NCBI GenBank assembly: GCA_022578965.1 | Contig: MU400776.1 | Span: 1 to 46,365, forward strand | Source of the DNA: Xylaria sp. FL1777 | Lineage: Eukaryota; Ascomycota; Sordariomycetes; Xylariales; Xylariaceae | Length of the DNA stretch: 46,365 nucleotides | Direction: 5' to 3' | Part shown: piece by piece, positions 22,500-34,571 of the stretch | Layout: each line of letters starts with the position of its first letter | How positions within the stretch are numbered: position 1 is the first letter of the stretch | Notes under the pieces: generated by a model | Database searches by the model: none | Seen by the model: only the letters and a program-made list of their open reading frames with translations | What the model was told of the DNA's origin: nothing | Program-made: the position numbers and the translations under genes

Positions 22500-25320
22500 T
22501 AACTTTTTTAAAAATAAAAAATGTAATAATTAAAAGCGTATGCGTATAATAAAAGCAATTTTTAATAATATTTAAGCGTATATGTACTTTTGCTATGTTT
22601 TGTAATTTAGTAAAAAATGCAAGCAAATTAAAAATTCTAATATAAGTTAAAAGTACAAAAACAAATAATATAAAAAGTATAAAGTATAAATATTAATATT
22701 AGTACTATTTGCTTTATGCAGTTTAATATTTTTAATTACTAATTTAAATTATTACTTTTTAATAATTATAAGATTTTTTAAATATAAATGTTAAAAGCAT
22801 TTATGCTAAATATAAAAAGTTAAAACTTATTAAGTAAATAAAATAGCAAAGTTAAATGTAAATAAAAGGTTTAATAAAGCAAATATAATAAAAAAAAAGC
22901 TAAAATATATATTTTTAAACTAGTGTACTTTTTTTTTATAAACTTATTATATTATTTTTAATTTATTGATTAATTATTTTATTGCTAAAATAAATTATTA
23001 ATTATTAAATACTTTTATAACAATTATTTTTTATATATTTATGTTAGTATTAATTAAAGAATAAATAAGTAAAGTAGTTTTAATTAACTAAATAATTACT
23101 TTTTAACTTTTTTTTAATATATTTATAACTTATTTTCTTTAAACATTTATTGCTATTAATAATAAAGTAAATAATTTAAGCTTTAGTAAATGTAAAAAAA
23201 AAGCTTATTTTTTTTTTTAATTTGTTTTTTTTTAAGTAGTTCTAAAGCTTAAATTTTTTTTGCAATTTTTTTTTTTAATGCTTAAGTTTTTAGATTACTT
23301 AAATTACGCTTTTATTATAAAGTTTTTGTTTTTAAATAGTATAATTAATGCTTGCTTAACTAAGCATTTAAAAAACAATTTTTGCGTTATTAATAAAGTT
23401 CTAAACGATTAAAAAGCATTATAATAATTAACTAATATTTAGAAAATTAATACTGCTTAATTAATAAATAGTTATACTTATAATATTTAAAAAGTTAAGT
23501 TTACTAACAAATAGCAAAATATATGTGCTTTTTTTTTTTTTAAATTTTGTTTTTTTTATTTAGCTAACTTTTTTTGTTTTATATAACTAAGCACTAAGCT
23601 ATTTGCAAATCAAAATTTTTAGTAATAATATTAGCAGCAAGTATATTTAATAAAAAATTAGTTATAATTTCTTTTATATATACTATATAAATTAACATAT
23701 TTAAGCTAGCTTTAGCTAAATAAAAAAGCAAAAGCATTTAAAATTTTGCTTATTATATATAAAAACAATTAAAAGCAGTTTTTAAAGCAAATATATATAT
23801 TAGATTTTTTATAACTTTTATTAACTTATAGCTATATTTATATAGCTGTTTAAAATATAAAATGCTATATTTTATAAGTATTGCAAATAATTATTAATAA
23901 TAGCTAAAAGCAAAAAATATATAAAGCTTTATTTTTTTTTCTTTTGCTATACTATTTTAAAATAAAAGTTTAATATATATATTAATTGCGTGTTTATTAT
24001 TTAGTTATAAAACTGTTTATTTTATAAGTTTAAAAGCAATATAGCTAAATATTTTAAAGCTAATATAATAATTATAGCAGTTAAAAAAAATTTTACGCTT
24101 AAAAACTCTAAAAAACAAATAATTTTAACTAAAAATACTTTTGTTTGCTTAACTAAAAAAAGAACTAAATTAAAACGTAGGTTAAAGCGTTTTTTTTAAG
24201 CTAATTTTGTTGCTTAGCTTATTAAAAGTAATATTAGTAAGCAATAATTCAGTATTGCTTAAAAAATTAGCATAACGCTTAAGTATTTAAAAAAATAGCT
24301 AAAAAAATAAATTAAATAAGTTATATAAAGTAAAATAAAATAGAAAAATTAAACAATTTGCTTATATAGCAATGTTTTTTTTAATATAATTTGCAATTAT
24401 TTTTTTTTATTGCATAACTTATAAATTTTTTCTTAAGCATAATAAATAAAAAAAAAATAGTTATTATATAAAAAATTAAGTTATAACATTTATAAAAGCA
24501 AATATATAAAACTTCTGCAATAAGAAAATTAAAAATATATAAAATAAGAATTATTAATACTAGATTATTAAATCTTTTTTTGTTTTTTTTTTAGTTTTTA
24601 TTTTTTTAGCTTTATATAATTAAATAATTTTGCTTAATTTTTTATAGCAAAGTTTTATTTTTGCTAAGCTTGCTTTAAACTTTGCTTAAATGTTTGCTGT
24701 TTTATTAAATGCTTATTATTGCTTAATAGTAGCTTTAAGTTATTGCTAGTAGTTTAAGCGCATAAAATATAAACCAGTAACTTTTTAAAGTGTAGTAATA
24801 ATATTTTTTGCTTTTTAGCAGTTCTAAAGTTTTTATTAAGTATTAAATAGTTTAAACTAAAAGTAAAAAAAGCTGTTTAGTTTTAAATAAAAATAACAAA
24901 GCAATTAAAAATAAAAAGATTTATATGTAAGCGTTAATGCAGTAAAATAAACTTAAGTAATTAAAACTAATAAGCAGTTTTTACTTTTGTTTTTTTTGTT
25001 TTTATACATTTTTAAAAAAAAGCAATAATAATTTATATTAAAACTAAGCTGCTTAGCTATTTAAAAAACGTTAAAATAAAATAAAAACTTATATTTTTAG
25101 CATAATAATAAAAAAAGTGCTAATAAACTAGCTGCTATAAAACTAACAAATATAAAACTAATAAAAAAAAAGCTATAAAAAATGCGCTTAATTTTAAGCA
25201 AAAAAAAATAGTTTTGTGTATTATAACTTAATTATATAAACTTATATAATTAGTAAAAATAAAAAACAAAACAATTAATAAAAAAATAAAAAATAAAAAA
25301 AGAAAAATTTGTTATTTTAG
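22500..25320 (+). other. Strand-composition switch inside element A2
   Basis: The plus strand of A2 is T-rich from 19.9 to 22.4 kb and from 25.4 to 34.2 kb, but becomes A-rich through much of this block (clearest at 22.6-22.9, 24.0-24.3 and 24.9-25.3 kb). A plus-strand frame at about 24,070-24,190 reads through without stops (for example LTKNTFVCLTKKRTKLKRR). This could be a nested plus-strand insertion or an oppositely oriented gene. No terminal repeats were found to define it. Confidence 0.35.
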
Positions 25321-27269
25321 CTTTTATTAATTATTACTTTTTAAAGCGCTTTATAATATAATAGCTAAAAAAATAAAGTAAGCTATTATATTTTTTAGCA
25401 CTTAAAATATTTAAAGCGCTAAAAGTTATATTATAGCTTTTATAAACTTAAAAAGCTTTTATAACTTGTTATATTTTCTTTATTTTTTGCAGCTTAACTG
25501 CTATAGCTTTAATTATTAAAAGCTTTATTGTTTTAGTTTAGTTTTTAATAAATAGCTATAATATTAGTAGTTTATATATTAAAGTTAAAATTCTTTAGTT
25601 TTTAGTACTTTTAGTTATTTTATATAAATTGCTTTAATTTTTTAAAAAAAAACAACTTTTTTAATTTTTTGCTAGTTAGTTTTACTAATTAATATTACTT
25701 ATAATTAACATTTTTTTTAACTTTATAAAAGCTAATTTATTTGTATAACAGCTTTTTATTGTTAAACTTATTTATTAAAAGCATAATATTATAAAAAAAA
25801 ACAAAAAAGCTTTTTTTAAATAATTGCTTAATTTTATAAGCGTTTTTTTAAGATTTAGCTTTTATAGCTAATTTTTTTTTTTTAGTTATAATTGCTTTAA
25901 CTTTTATAATATTTTAGTTGTAGCATTTTAGCTGCTTAACTTTAGCTTTAATAAAATCTTTATAAAAAGTAATATTTTGCTATTTAATTACTTTTTATAT
26001 TAATATTACATTTTTTACTAGCAAAATTAGCATTTTTTTATATATTAGCTTATATAAGCTATAATTATAGTAGCACATAAAAGTACGATTTGCTTATATT
26101 ACTAAGTTTAAGTATTTTAGCTAATTTTTTTTAGTTTTATTTATTACTTATATAAAGCTTTTTTTTATTAGCTTGTAGCTTTTTTTAATAAAGCTTTAAG
26201 CCTAAAAATACCAAGCTAAACTATAGTTTATTTTATAGCTTAAAGTATTTATTACGTTTTTTATTTTTTCTTTAAATTTAAAGCTATTATTATACTTAAT
26301 TTTTATAAAAACTTTGTGCTAAAACATAATTTTTTTTTTAATAAATTTAAATATTTTTAGAAAATCTATGTATTTTAAAGATTTAGCTTTTAAATAAGTT
26401 ATTATTTTGCATTTTGCTTTTATAATAGTTTTAAATCTATTATTTAATAGCATAGTTTGCATATTTATAACTTAAAAAACTAAAAAATCCAGAAAATAAT
26501 TAAAATAGTATTTTTTAGTTTTTTTGCTATTTGCAGATTTTTAGCAATTAAAGCAACTAACAATTGCAATATAAACATTTTAATAAAAGCCTTTTTAGTA
26601 ATATTTTTAAGTTATTTGTTAAGTTATAAATATTTAGCTTTTATAAGTTATTTTTTTATGGTTTTTTTTAATAAAAGCTTTTTAAGTTTTTTTGTTATTA
26701 ATGACCTTTTTTAGCATTTTTTTAAACTTTGCCTTTTTTTAAAAAATGAACTTATTAACAAAAAATTTAAAAGCTTTTTTTTTAAAGTAACTTCGCTTTT
26801 TCTTTATTGTAAGTTTTTTTAAAACTTGCTTAAAAACAAAATACTTAGCAATTTGCTTGCTTTTTTTGCTTTAATCTTTTTTTAAGTATAGCAGAAGTTC
26901 TGTTTTTTAGTATACTAAGCTTTTAACTAATTAATTATTTAATTTCTTATATGCAATAGTAATAGCTATTATATATAATTAAAAATTAATAAAATTTTTT
27001 ATATTTTTTTTTAATAATTATTTAATTTATTTAATAGCTTAAAAAGTTTTTTAGAAAGCTTATTAATAGCTATATGTTTTTTTTTTAGCATATAGTAAAA
27101 TATAAAATCAAAAATCTTTATATATGCTATTTATTTTGTTAATTAAGCATTTAATAATGCTAAAAATCTATTATTTAGCTATGCTATAAAAACTTTTGCA
27201 TTAATTTTTAAATAAAACGTAATTTTATAAAAATAGTTTTATAACTTTTAAAAAGTTTTAATAATAGTA

Positions 27270-27430
27270 AGCTTTTTTAGCTTTATAGCATTATATTTTT
27301 TTTTAAGGCCTTTTTATGTTTTAAACTTATATTTTGCTAGTTTAATAGCTTTATTAACTTTTTAGCATAAAATAACGCTTTAGCTAGTTCTAAAAGCATT
27401 TATTTTTAGCTAAATAAGTTTTTTTGTATA
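27270..27430 (-). pseudogene. Unidentified coding-like frame in element A2, middle
   Basis: On the minus strand one frame reads MLLELAKALFYAKKLIKLL, then continues Lys/Leu-rich with scattered TAA/TAG stops. The adjoining 27540-27956 also has minus-strand frames of protein-like texture. An open frame on the plus strand at 27735-27956 is antisense to them. Family not recognised. Confidence 0.35.
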
Positions 27431-28959
27431 ATTAAAAGTAATAAAAATAAAAGCTATTATAATAGCTTTTTAAAGCTTTTTTATAGCTTTTTTTTATAGT
27501 TTTTTAAAGCAAAACAGCTTATTTTTCTGTAATAAAACTATTAATAGTTTTGCAATTATAGCATACTTTTATATTTATATTTAGTAATATACTATTATTT
27601 TTAAAAAAAACCGTATTTTTATAATGTTTTTGCAAGTTTTTTACTCGAAAATTTTTACTACTTTTGTTTTTACTAAGCTTTTGCTATTAGTGCTACATAT
27701 ATAGCTAACTATTTTAATTGTTTGTTTTGCTTATTTGCTTTTAAGTATGCTAGCTATAATTTTAGCTAGCTTAAAATTAAGCAGTATAACATTAAAATTT
27801 TTAAAATGCTTTAATATAAACTGCTTAATTTTTAAAGCAACTTTACGATTATTATACTTAGTAGTAAGTTTTTTAATTACTACATTATTAAAAAAAGGTT
27901 TGCATTTTATTAATAATATATTATATAAAACTTTTAATAATACTTTTAGAAATTAAGCTACTAAATTTATTGCTTTTTGTAAAAAAGTAATTATTTAAAA
28001 AAAGTTTATTAGTATAAAAAAAGCAGTTATTGCTTAGCTAAAAATAAAAAGTAGTATTTAATTATATTTTAAAAATAAATTAACTATAGAAATTATTTTA
28101 TATATTATAAACTTTTTAAAGAACTTATTATAGCTTTAAGAAAAATTAGCATTACATATAATAACTACGTTTATTTTTATAGCTAAATTAATTAATTAAA
28201 CTTTTTTACTTTTTTTTTGTACTAAAAACTAAGCGTTATAATATAAACTATAAGCTTTTTTAAAAATGTTATGCTTAAGTTAAGTTTTTAAAACCTTTAT
28301 AGTAATGTTTTTTAAAAGTTTAAAAATTAAAATGCTATAAACTTGCTATGCTTTATAAAAAACTGTTTTAATTTTATAAAAAGGAAAAATCTTATTATAT
28401 ATTTTTTTTATTTTAGAAAAGTTCTAAAAAAGTGCTATTTTTTTGCAATATTATATTTTAGTTAGCAATGCTACTTTTTGCTAAATAAAGTTAATTATAT
28501 AAAGCTTTTCTAAAAAAACAGCTAGTTATTTAGTAATTAATTAAGTACTTTTAAAAGTAGTGCTAAAATATAAATATATGTTTTAATAAATGCTATTTTG
28601 TTAAAACAGCATAAAATTTTTTAAATAATAGCTTGTTTTTTTTAAAGCTTGCTTTTTTTACTTATAAAATCTAAATAAAATAGTGCTATTAAATAATATG
28701 TTATTTTTAAGATAAATTTTTTTATTTTTTGTTTTATATATTATATTTAAAATTATTATTTTATTTCTTATTAATTTATTAGTTTTTAAGGCTTAAAAAG
28801 TTAATAATGCTTAAATTAAAGTTATAATTAAGTTATACTTACTTTTTAATTTATATATAAGATTTTTAGTTTTTATAATTATTAATTTTTTAGCATTTTT
28901 TTGCTTTAGCGTTTTTTTTATTGCAACTAAAAGTATTTTAAGTAGTTAATTATTATTAA

Positions 28960-29220
28960 AAATAGCATAAACCTTTTTATTATTTTATATTTTTAAATTT
29001 TCAAAAAGTTCGATATTTTATATAAAAAAAATTAAAAAAGCTATTAACGTTATATTATTATATAAGTTTTAATTTTTCTAAAAGCTTGCATTTATATATT
29101 TTTTTAAACTATGTTTTTTTAATTTTTCTTTTGTTTTTTTTTGCTAATTATTAGATTTTTTATTTAAAATCCAGTATTTTTATGCTTTTTATAGCTTATT
29201 TGCTAAACTAGTAATTTAGC
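28960..29220 (-). pseudogene. Unidentified coding-like frame in element A2, right of centre
   Basis: A minus-strand frame here includes SLKKYINASF, then LYNNITLIAFLIFFI and IELFENLKI, broken only by TAA/TAG. It looks like part of a larger protein together with the other minus-strand frames of A2. No known motif is visible. Confidence 0.35.
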
Positions 29221-32200
29221 AAATATATATTAGTTTTTTAGTTGCTAACATTTTTAAGCTTTTAAACTTAGTTTTTTAATATGTTTTATTACTAATATAA
29301 TAATTTAGCTTATTTTAAGTATTATATTAGCTATTATATAAAAGCTTTAAAAATATAAACTTATTTAAAACTTTATAATAAAGTTTATTTTTAGCAATAA
29401 AAAATAAATAGCCTGTTTTTTGCTAACTATATATAGCAAAAAAAGCAGCAACTTTTTATTTATTTAAATAGTAGTTTTTAAGCATTTTATGCATTTAACT
29501 AAATTGCTAGTTTAATTAAATTTTTTTTAGGTTATATTTGTATTTCTAGTAGCAAAGCTGTTTTTATTAACAAATAAGTTTATAATAATGCTAAACTATG
29601 CTTTAAAATTAATAATTCTAATAATATTTTTTCTATAGATTTTATTTTTTATTTTTATAGTAAGCTTTAAGTAAAGCTATATATATTTTTTTAGCTTTGC
29701 AACGCCTAAAAATATAGCTAAAATACTTTGTAATTTTAGCAGTAAAGCTAACATAAAGCATAAATTTAAAAAGCTTAAATATTTTTAGTTAAAATAATTC
29801 GTTAAGCTTAAGTTTTTCTTATTATAAAATTTATATTTTAATGTTTTTTTAAATAAGTTTAAGCTATTACTACTAGTATAATTATTATACTTTTTATAAA
29901 TCTTTATTTTAAAGGAGTTAAAAGTTTAGTTAGTACTTTTTAGAACTATTAATGCTAGCTATGTTAGCTTTTTAAGCTTTTCTTTTTTTTTTAGCGCTAC
30001 TAGCATAAAATTAGCATAAAGCTAAAGTTTAGTTAAAAATACTACTTTTTTTAAAAGCAGCATAAGTATAATAATTAGTAACTTTTGCTTTTTTAAGTTA
30101 TTTTTAAATAATAGATATATAATATTATATTAGTTTAAAATCTTAAAAAATATTTTATTAAACTTTAGCTTGTTTTTTAACGTTTAAAAATTTAAAGCAA
30201 TATAAACAAAAAATAATATTATTTGATTATTTTATTAGTTTTAATTGCAAAGAACTTTTATTATTTTATAGCGTTGTTTATTTAAAAAAGCAGCTATAAA
30301 GCTAAGTTAAAGCATATAAATATATATAATAAAACTGTTATATTTTATTTTTTTATTTATTTGTGCTACTAAATAGTTTAATAAAAAGTTAGTTTTGCAA
30401 GTACTACTTAGTAATTTATGCTTACTAAGCTAACTAGCTAATTATAATACTAGCTAAAAACTTTTTTATGCTTTTTTAACTGCTAGCTGTTAAAATTTTG
30501 TATTATTTTTTAAAAAGTTCACGCTTTTATAAAAAAAAACATCTTTTATATTTATTTAAGTTAAAATTTCTTGCAATAAAGTTTTTAGTTAAGCTTTATA
30601 TTTTAACTTATTGCTTTTTTTTTTAAAATAAATTATAGCATATTTAATTTAATTTGCTAACTTAAACTTTTGCTAAAGTTATTTAAAAGTAGTAGTATTA
30701 TTTTTAATATTAGCTTAAGCACTTTTGTTGCTTTAAAATATAACTTAGCTTTTGTTTAAGCAATTGTTTAAATAAAAATACTAAAGTACTTTAGAACTTC
30801 TAGTATAAAGTTCTTAAAAGTAATATTTGTTTTTTTGTTTAAAAAGTTTTTAAACTTTCTAGCTTATATTTTTTTAAATTTTAAGCTTTTTTTTATAAGT
30901 TCTGCTTTTTAAATTCTTTAGAGCTTTTAATAATTAAAACTCTTTAGTTTTAGTAAAGTACTTTGCTTATAAAAATTATTGTTTATTTATATATTTTTAG
31001 TATTAAGCTAAATAAAAAACTTATTATTATTTAAATAAATTTTTTTAATTATTTAATTTATAAAAGGCTTTTTTTTTTGTTTTTTAGGTTTTTTTTTACT
31101 TTTTGTTTAATAAAAAGCAGCTTTTTTAGTTAAAAGTTTATAACAATTAGCTTAAAACATATTTATGCTAATTTTTCTGCTTAATATATAGCTTTATAAA
31201 ACTTTAGTGCTATTTATATTATAAAAAGTACTTTATGTAAAGTTTTAATTAGTTGCAATAAAACTATTATTTAGCTTACTATTTATTAAATTGTTTTTTT
31301 TAATATTGTAAGCTTTTATTAGTTCTATTTTATAAAGCATACTAGTTTAATTATTAGTTTTTTTATTTAAAAATTAATTTAGCTGCTTATTATTTAGCTA
31401 GTAAAGTTTTTTTTTTTTTTAACTTTTTTGTTTGCTTTTTATTTTAGCATTTAGATTTTTATTATTTAAAATAAAGTTTTTTTTTTGCAGTTAATAATAA
31501 GCTTTTTACTTAAGCAGTTTATTATTGCTTAAAACAAAGTTATATATTTACTTTATTGCAGCATTAAAAATTTCTTTTTTATTTTTGCTAATTCTTACAA
31601 TTTTAAAAAAAACCTTTATGCATTTAAAGCTTGCAAAAAATTTTAGCTCTTTTAAGTATTATTTAAAGTTTTAATATATAATGTTTTTTTTTTTTAATTT
31701 GTAAGCAAAGCTATACTTATAAACATAATAATTGTTTATGCTACATTTTTAACAAATAATTTTTTTTGCTAAATAAAGATTGTTTAACTTTACTTATTAT
31801 AAAAAATTAAACGATTATTTGCTTTGTTTTTGTTTTTTAAAGTTATATTTACTTCTTTATAAATATTTAAAAATTATAGCATTAATACTAAACATTTGCT
31901 TTTTTAATAGGTTTATGTTAATTTTGTAATATTGTAATGCTTATAGTTCTTAATTAACTAGTTAAACATACTAATTTTATAGTTTTTTTAGCATTTTTTT
32001 TAGTTTTTTTTTTATAATTACTGCATTTTTTTGTTTTAATTTTAACTGTTATATTTGCTTAGTAATATTATTTATGTTTTAATTATAAGCAAAGTATTAA
32101 GCTAATTCTATTTGCTGTTCTTTAATAATAACTGTTTTAGCAGCTAGTATAGTTATATTAATAGCTAGCTTAATAGCATTAATAGCAGTATATAAAAGCT

Positions 32201-33180
32201 TATTAAAATTATAATTATATAAATAATTAACTTTTTTTTATGCTTTACGTGCTTTTTTTGTTTTTTTAAAGTAAAAATTTAGCTTGAACTTTTTATTAAT
32301 TTAGTTGTTTAATATTTTATAAAAGTTTTTATAAAATATTTTATTTAAGTTATTATATAACTTTTTAAAAAACTTTATTATTTTATTAATAATATTTTAA
32401 TTTAGCTTTTTAAGCAAACCTTAAGTAAATTAAAGATTAAAGTAATAATTTCTTTAAGCTTTAATATTTTTAATATATATTTAATACTAAAAAAAGTAAG
32501 TTTTAAAATTAGTAAAGTATACAACTTTTAAGCAAGCTTTAAAATTTTGCAATATAAGAATAACAAACTTATTTTGCTTAAAATTTTAAAGCTTGAACTT
32601 TTGCTTAAGCAATTTATAAGCTTTAATTTATAACAAACAATTTTTTAGTATTATTTTTACTATTTTTTTTGTTTAAAAAGTATTGCAATAAACAAAAACT
32701 TGTTTAATTTTATTAATGTTTTTAAAACGCTTTACACAAAAAAAAGCATTTAAATTGTTTAGCTATTTGCTTACTTTTAACTTATTAAATAATAAATGCT
32801 AGTTTAACTTTAAGTTAAAAAGCATAAATAATAGCTTAATTTTAGTATTATACTTATTATTAAAATAGCTTAAACTAAATAAAGTTACTTTAATATTTTT
32901 TAAAAATAATAAGCTAGTTATTTTTATTTTTTTTGTTTATAAGTAGTTTTAATATTTTTTATATATTAAAGTAAGAAAATTTAACGATTTTTTATAGCTA
33001 GATTATTTAACTAAGCTATAGTTTTTAAACTTTTAAGCTATATAATAAATCAGAATAAAATTTATATAAAAGTAATAAAGAAAGTAAACTATAAAAAATA
33101 ATAAAAATAAGCTACAAAAAATAATAAAAGTAAGCTAAATAAAAATATAAGTTTAAAAAAAAAAAAATATAAAGTGCTAA

Positions 33181-33660
33181 AGGTTTTTAAATATTTTAAG
33201 TATTTAGGTTTTTTTGTGCTGTTTTTTTAGATTTTTTTCTTAGGAAACTTAATAATCTTTTTTATTTACGTTTATAAAAACTGCTAGCTTGTTTTTTATA
33301 GCCTTTTAAGTTTTTTTTTAAATGCTTTTATATTTTTATTTTCTATACGCTTTTATTTTTTTGTATGCTTTATAACGTTTAGTTTTCTTGTTTTTTAGTT
33401 TAGCTTGCTTTGCTTTATATAAGTTTTATTAAGTAAGCTTTATTTTTTTATAGCTTTTTACTTATAAAAGTAGCATGCTTTTTTTTTTTTTTTAAGGCTT
33501 TTTTATTTAATAATAAATGCTATAAAGAAACAATAGCTACGTTTTATGCAAAGTTTTTAAGCAATAGCTAGTTTATACTTAAAAAACCTTGCTTTTTATT
33601 TTTTAATAAAAAACTATATTAGCTTAAAGAATAAAGTATATTTTTAATTATTAATAGCTT
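33181..33660 (-). pseudogene. Lys-rich coding-like frame near the 5' end of element A
   Basis: One minus-strand frame extends about 160 codons with TAA/TAG only. It includes HATFISKKL, NKAYLIKLI, a Lys/Gln/Glu-rich probable coiled coil and GYKKQASSFYKRK. The position, about 0.6 kb inside the 5' LTR, is where a gag gene would start, but no gag motif is recognised. The equivalent in A1 lies at about 2.7-3.2 kb. Confidence 0.45.
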
Positions 33661-34263
33661 TATATATTAATATATAAACTTAGATTTATTTAGTATAAAT
33701 AAGCATTAAATTTGCTTGCATTATAACTTTTAAAAGTTTTAGCAATTCTTACTTTTTTTTAAGCTTATTTTTTGTTTTTTTTTGCTTATATAAAAGCAAT
33801 TATGCTTTTTCTCTTATAAAGCACCAGCTTTCTAGTAAAAATTCCCTTTTTTTAGCCCTTTAAAAGTTTTTAACGAATAGTTTTTTAGCTGCGCTATTTT
33901 AAGAATTATGCTAACATTTTAACACTTAATTGTTGTTTTGCTAAAAAAAATAAAAGCGCTTTGCAAACTAAACCAAAAAAAACAGTTTAACATTTTTATA
34001 TGTTTATTTTAAGCTTTAATAATTAAAAGCTGCTAGCTTAAACGTTTGTTGCTAATTATAACTAAACTGCTTGCGCTAAGCAAGCTTTGCTTATTGCTAG
34101 CTAAAGTAGCTAAATATAATATATTGTGTTCTGTTTATAAAAAGTGTAGCAATTAATAAATAAATAAATTAAATATGTAAGTTAGTAATAATAAATTGCC
34201 TGTTTGTTAGTTTTATAGTATTATTTATAGTAAGTAAAAGATTAGCTTTACTAAAAACACTAA

Positions 34264-34567
34264 TAAAATAAAGCAGTATAATTGCGCAAAATTTACTATA
34301 CTATTTTAATTACAAGAAAATAAGTTATAACTTATATATCCAAGCAATTAAGCTATATATAAATTAAGGAATTAAACGATCAATTAAAGGGCTATTTAAC
34401 AATACAAATAAAGTAACTATAGCTAATTTCCATTTTTTTCTGCATGTTTATTAAGTCTATACTTTAAAATCTAACGCAATACCTATACTCTTATTCCTAC
34501 CATATAACTTAGCCCAAACTTACTCTAACTAGCTAGTTAGCTCATTTAGCCACTCTACTTTACTTTA
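34264..34567 (-). repeat. 5' LTR of element A2
   Basis: This 304-bp repeat runs from TAAAATAAAGCAGT to CTTTACTTTA and is followed by the TSD GTAC. It is the least mutated LTR of this family, keeping CTCATTTAGCCACTC and CTTATTCCTACC where A1 and the left LTR have T. Confidence 0.9.
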
Positions 34568-34571
34568 GTAC
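34568..34571. repeat. Target-site duplication of element A2 (right, GTAC)
   Basis: This directly follows the LTR end at 34567 and matches 19585-19588. Confidence 0.85.

Larger units (their letters stand above)
19589..34567 (-). mobile_element. Large LTR element A2 nested in element D
   Basis: This is a 14,979-bp element bounded by two 304-bp direct repeats and a GTAC duplication. It sits inside the RNase H to integrase connection of D. Minus orientation is inferred from a purine-rich tract next to the left LTR and a TATATATA-type word in the LTR on that strand. Its rightmost 4.07 kb aligns with copy A1. Several minus-strand frames interrupted only by TAA/TAG suggest protein coding, but I recognised no RT, RNase H or integrase motif in them. 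The length is about twice that of B or D, so either the family is unusually large or further insertions are hidden inside. All frames are broken. Confidence 0.88.
30496..34567 (-). repeat. Part of A2 duplicated in copy A1
   Basis: This stretch aligns with window bases 1-4052 over its whole length. The alignment is limited only by the window edge, so it does not mark an element boundary. This copy retains more C and G than A1. Confidence 0.88.
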
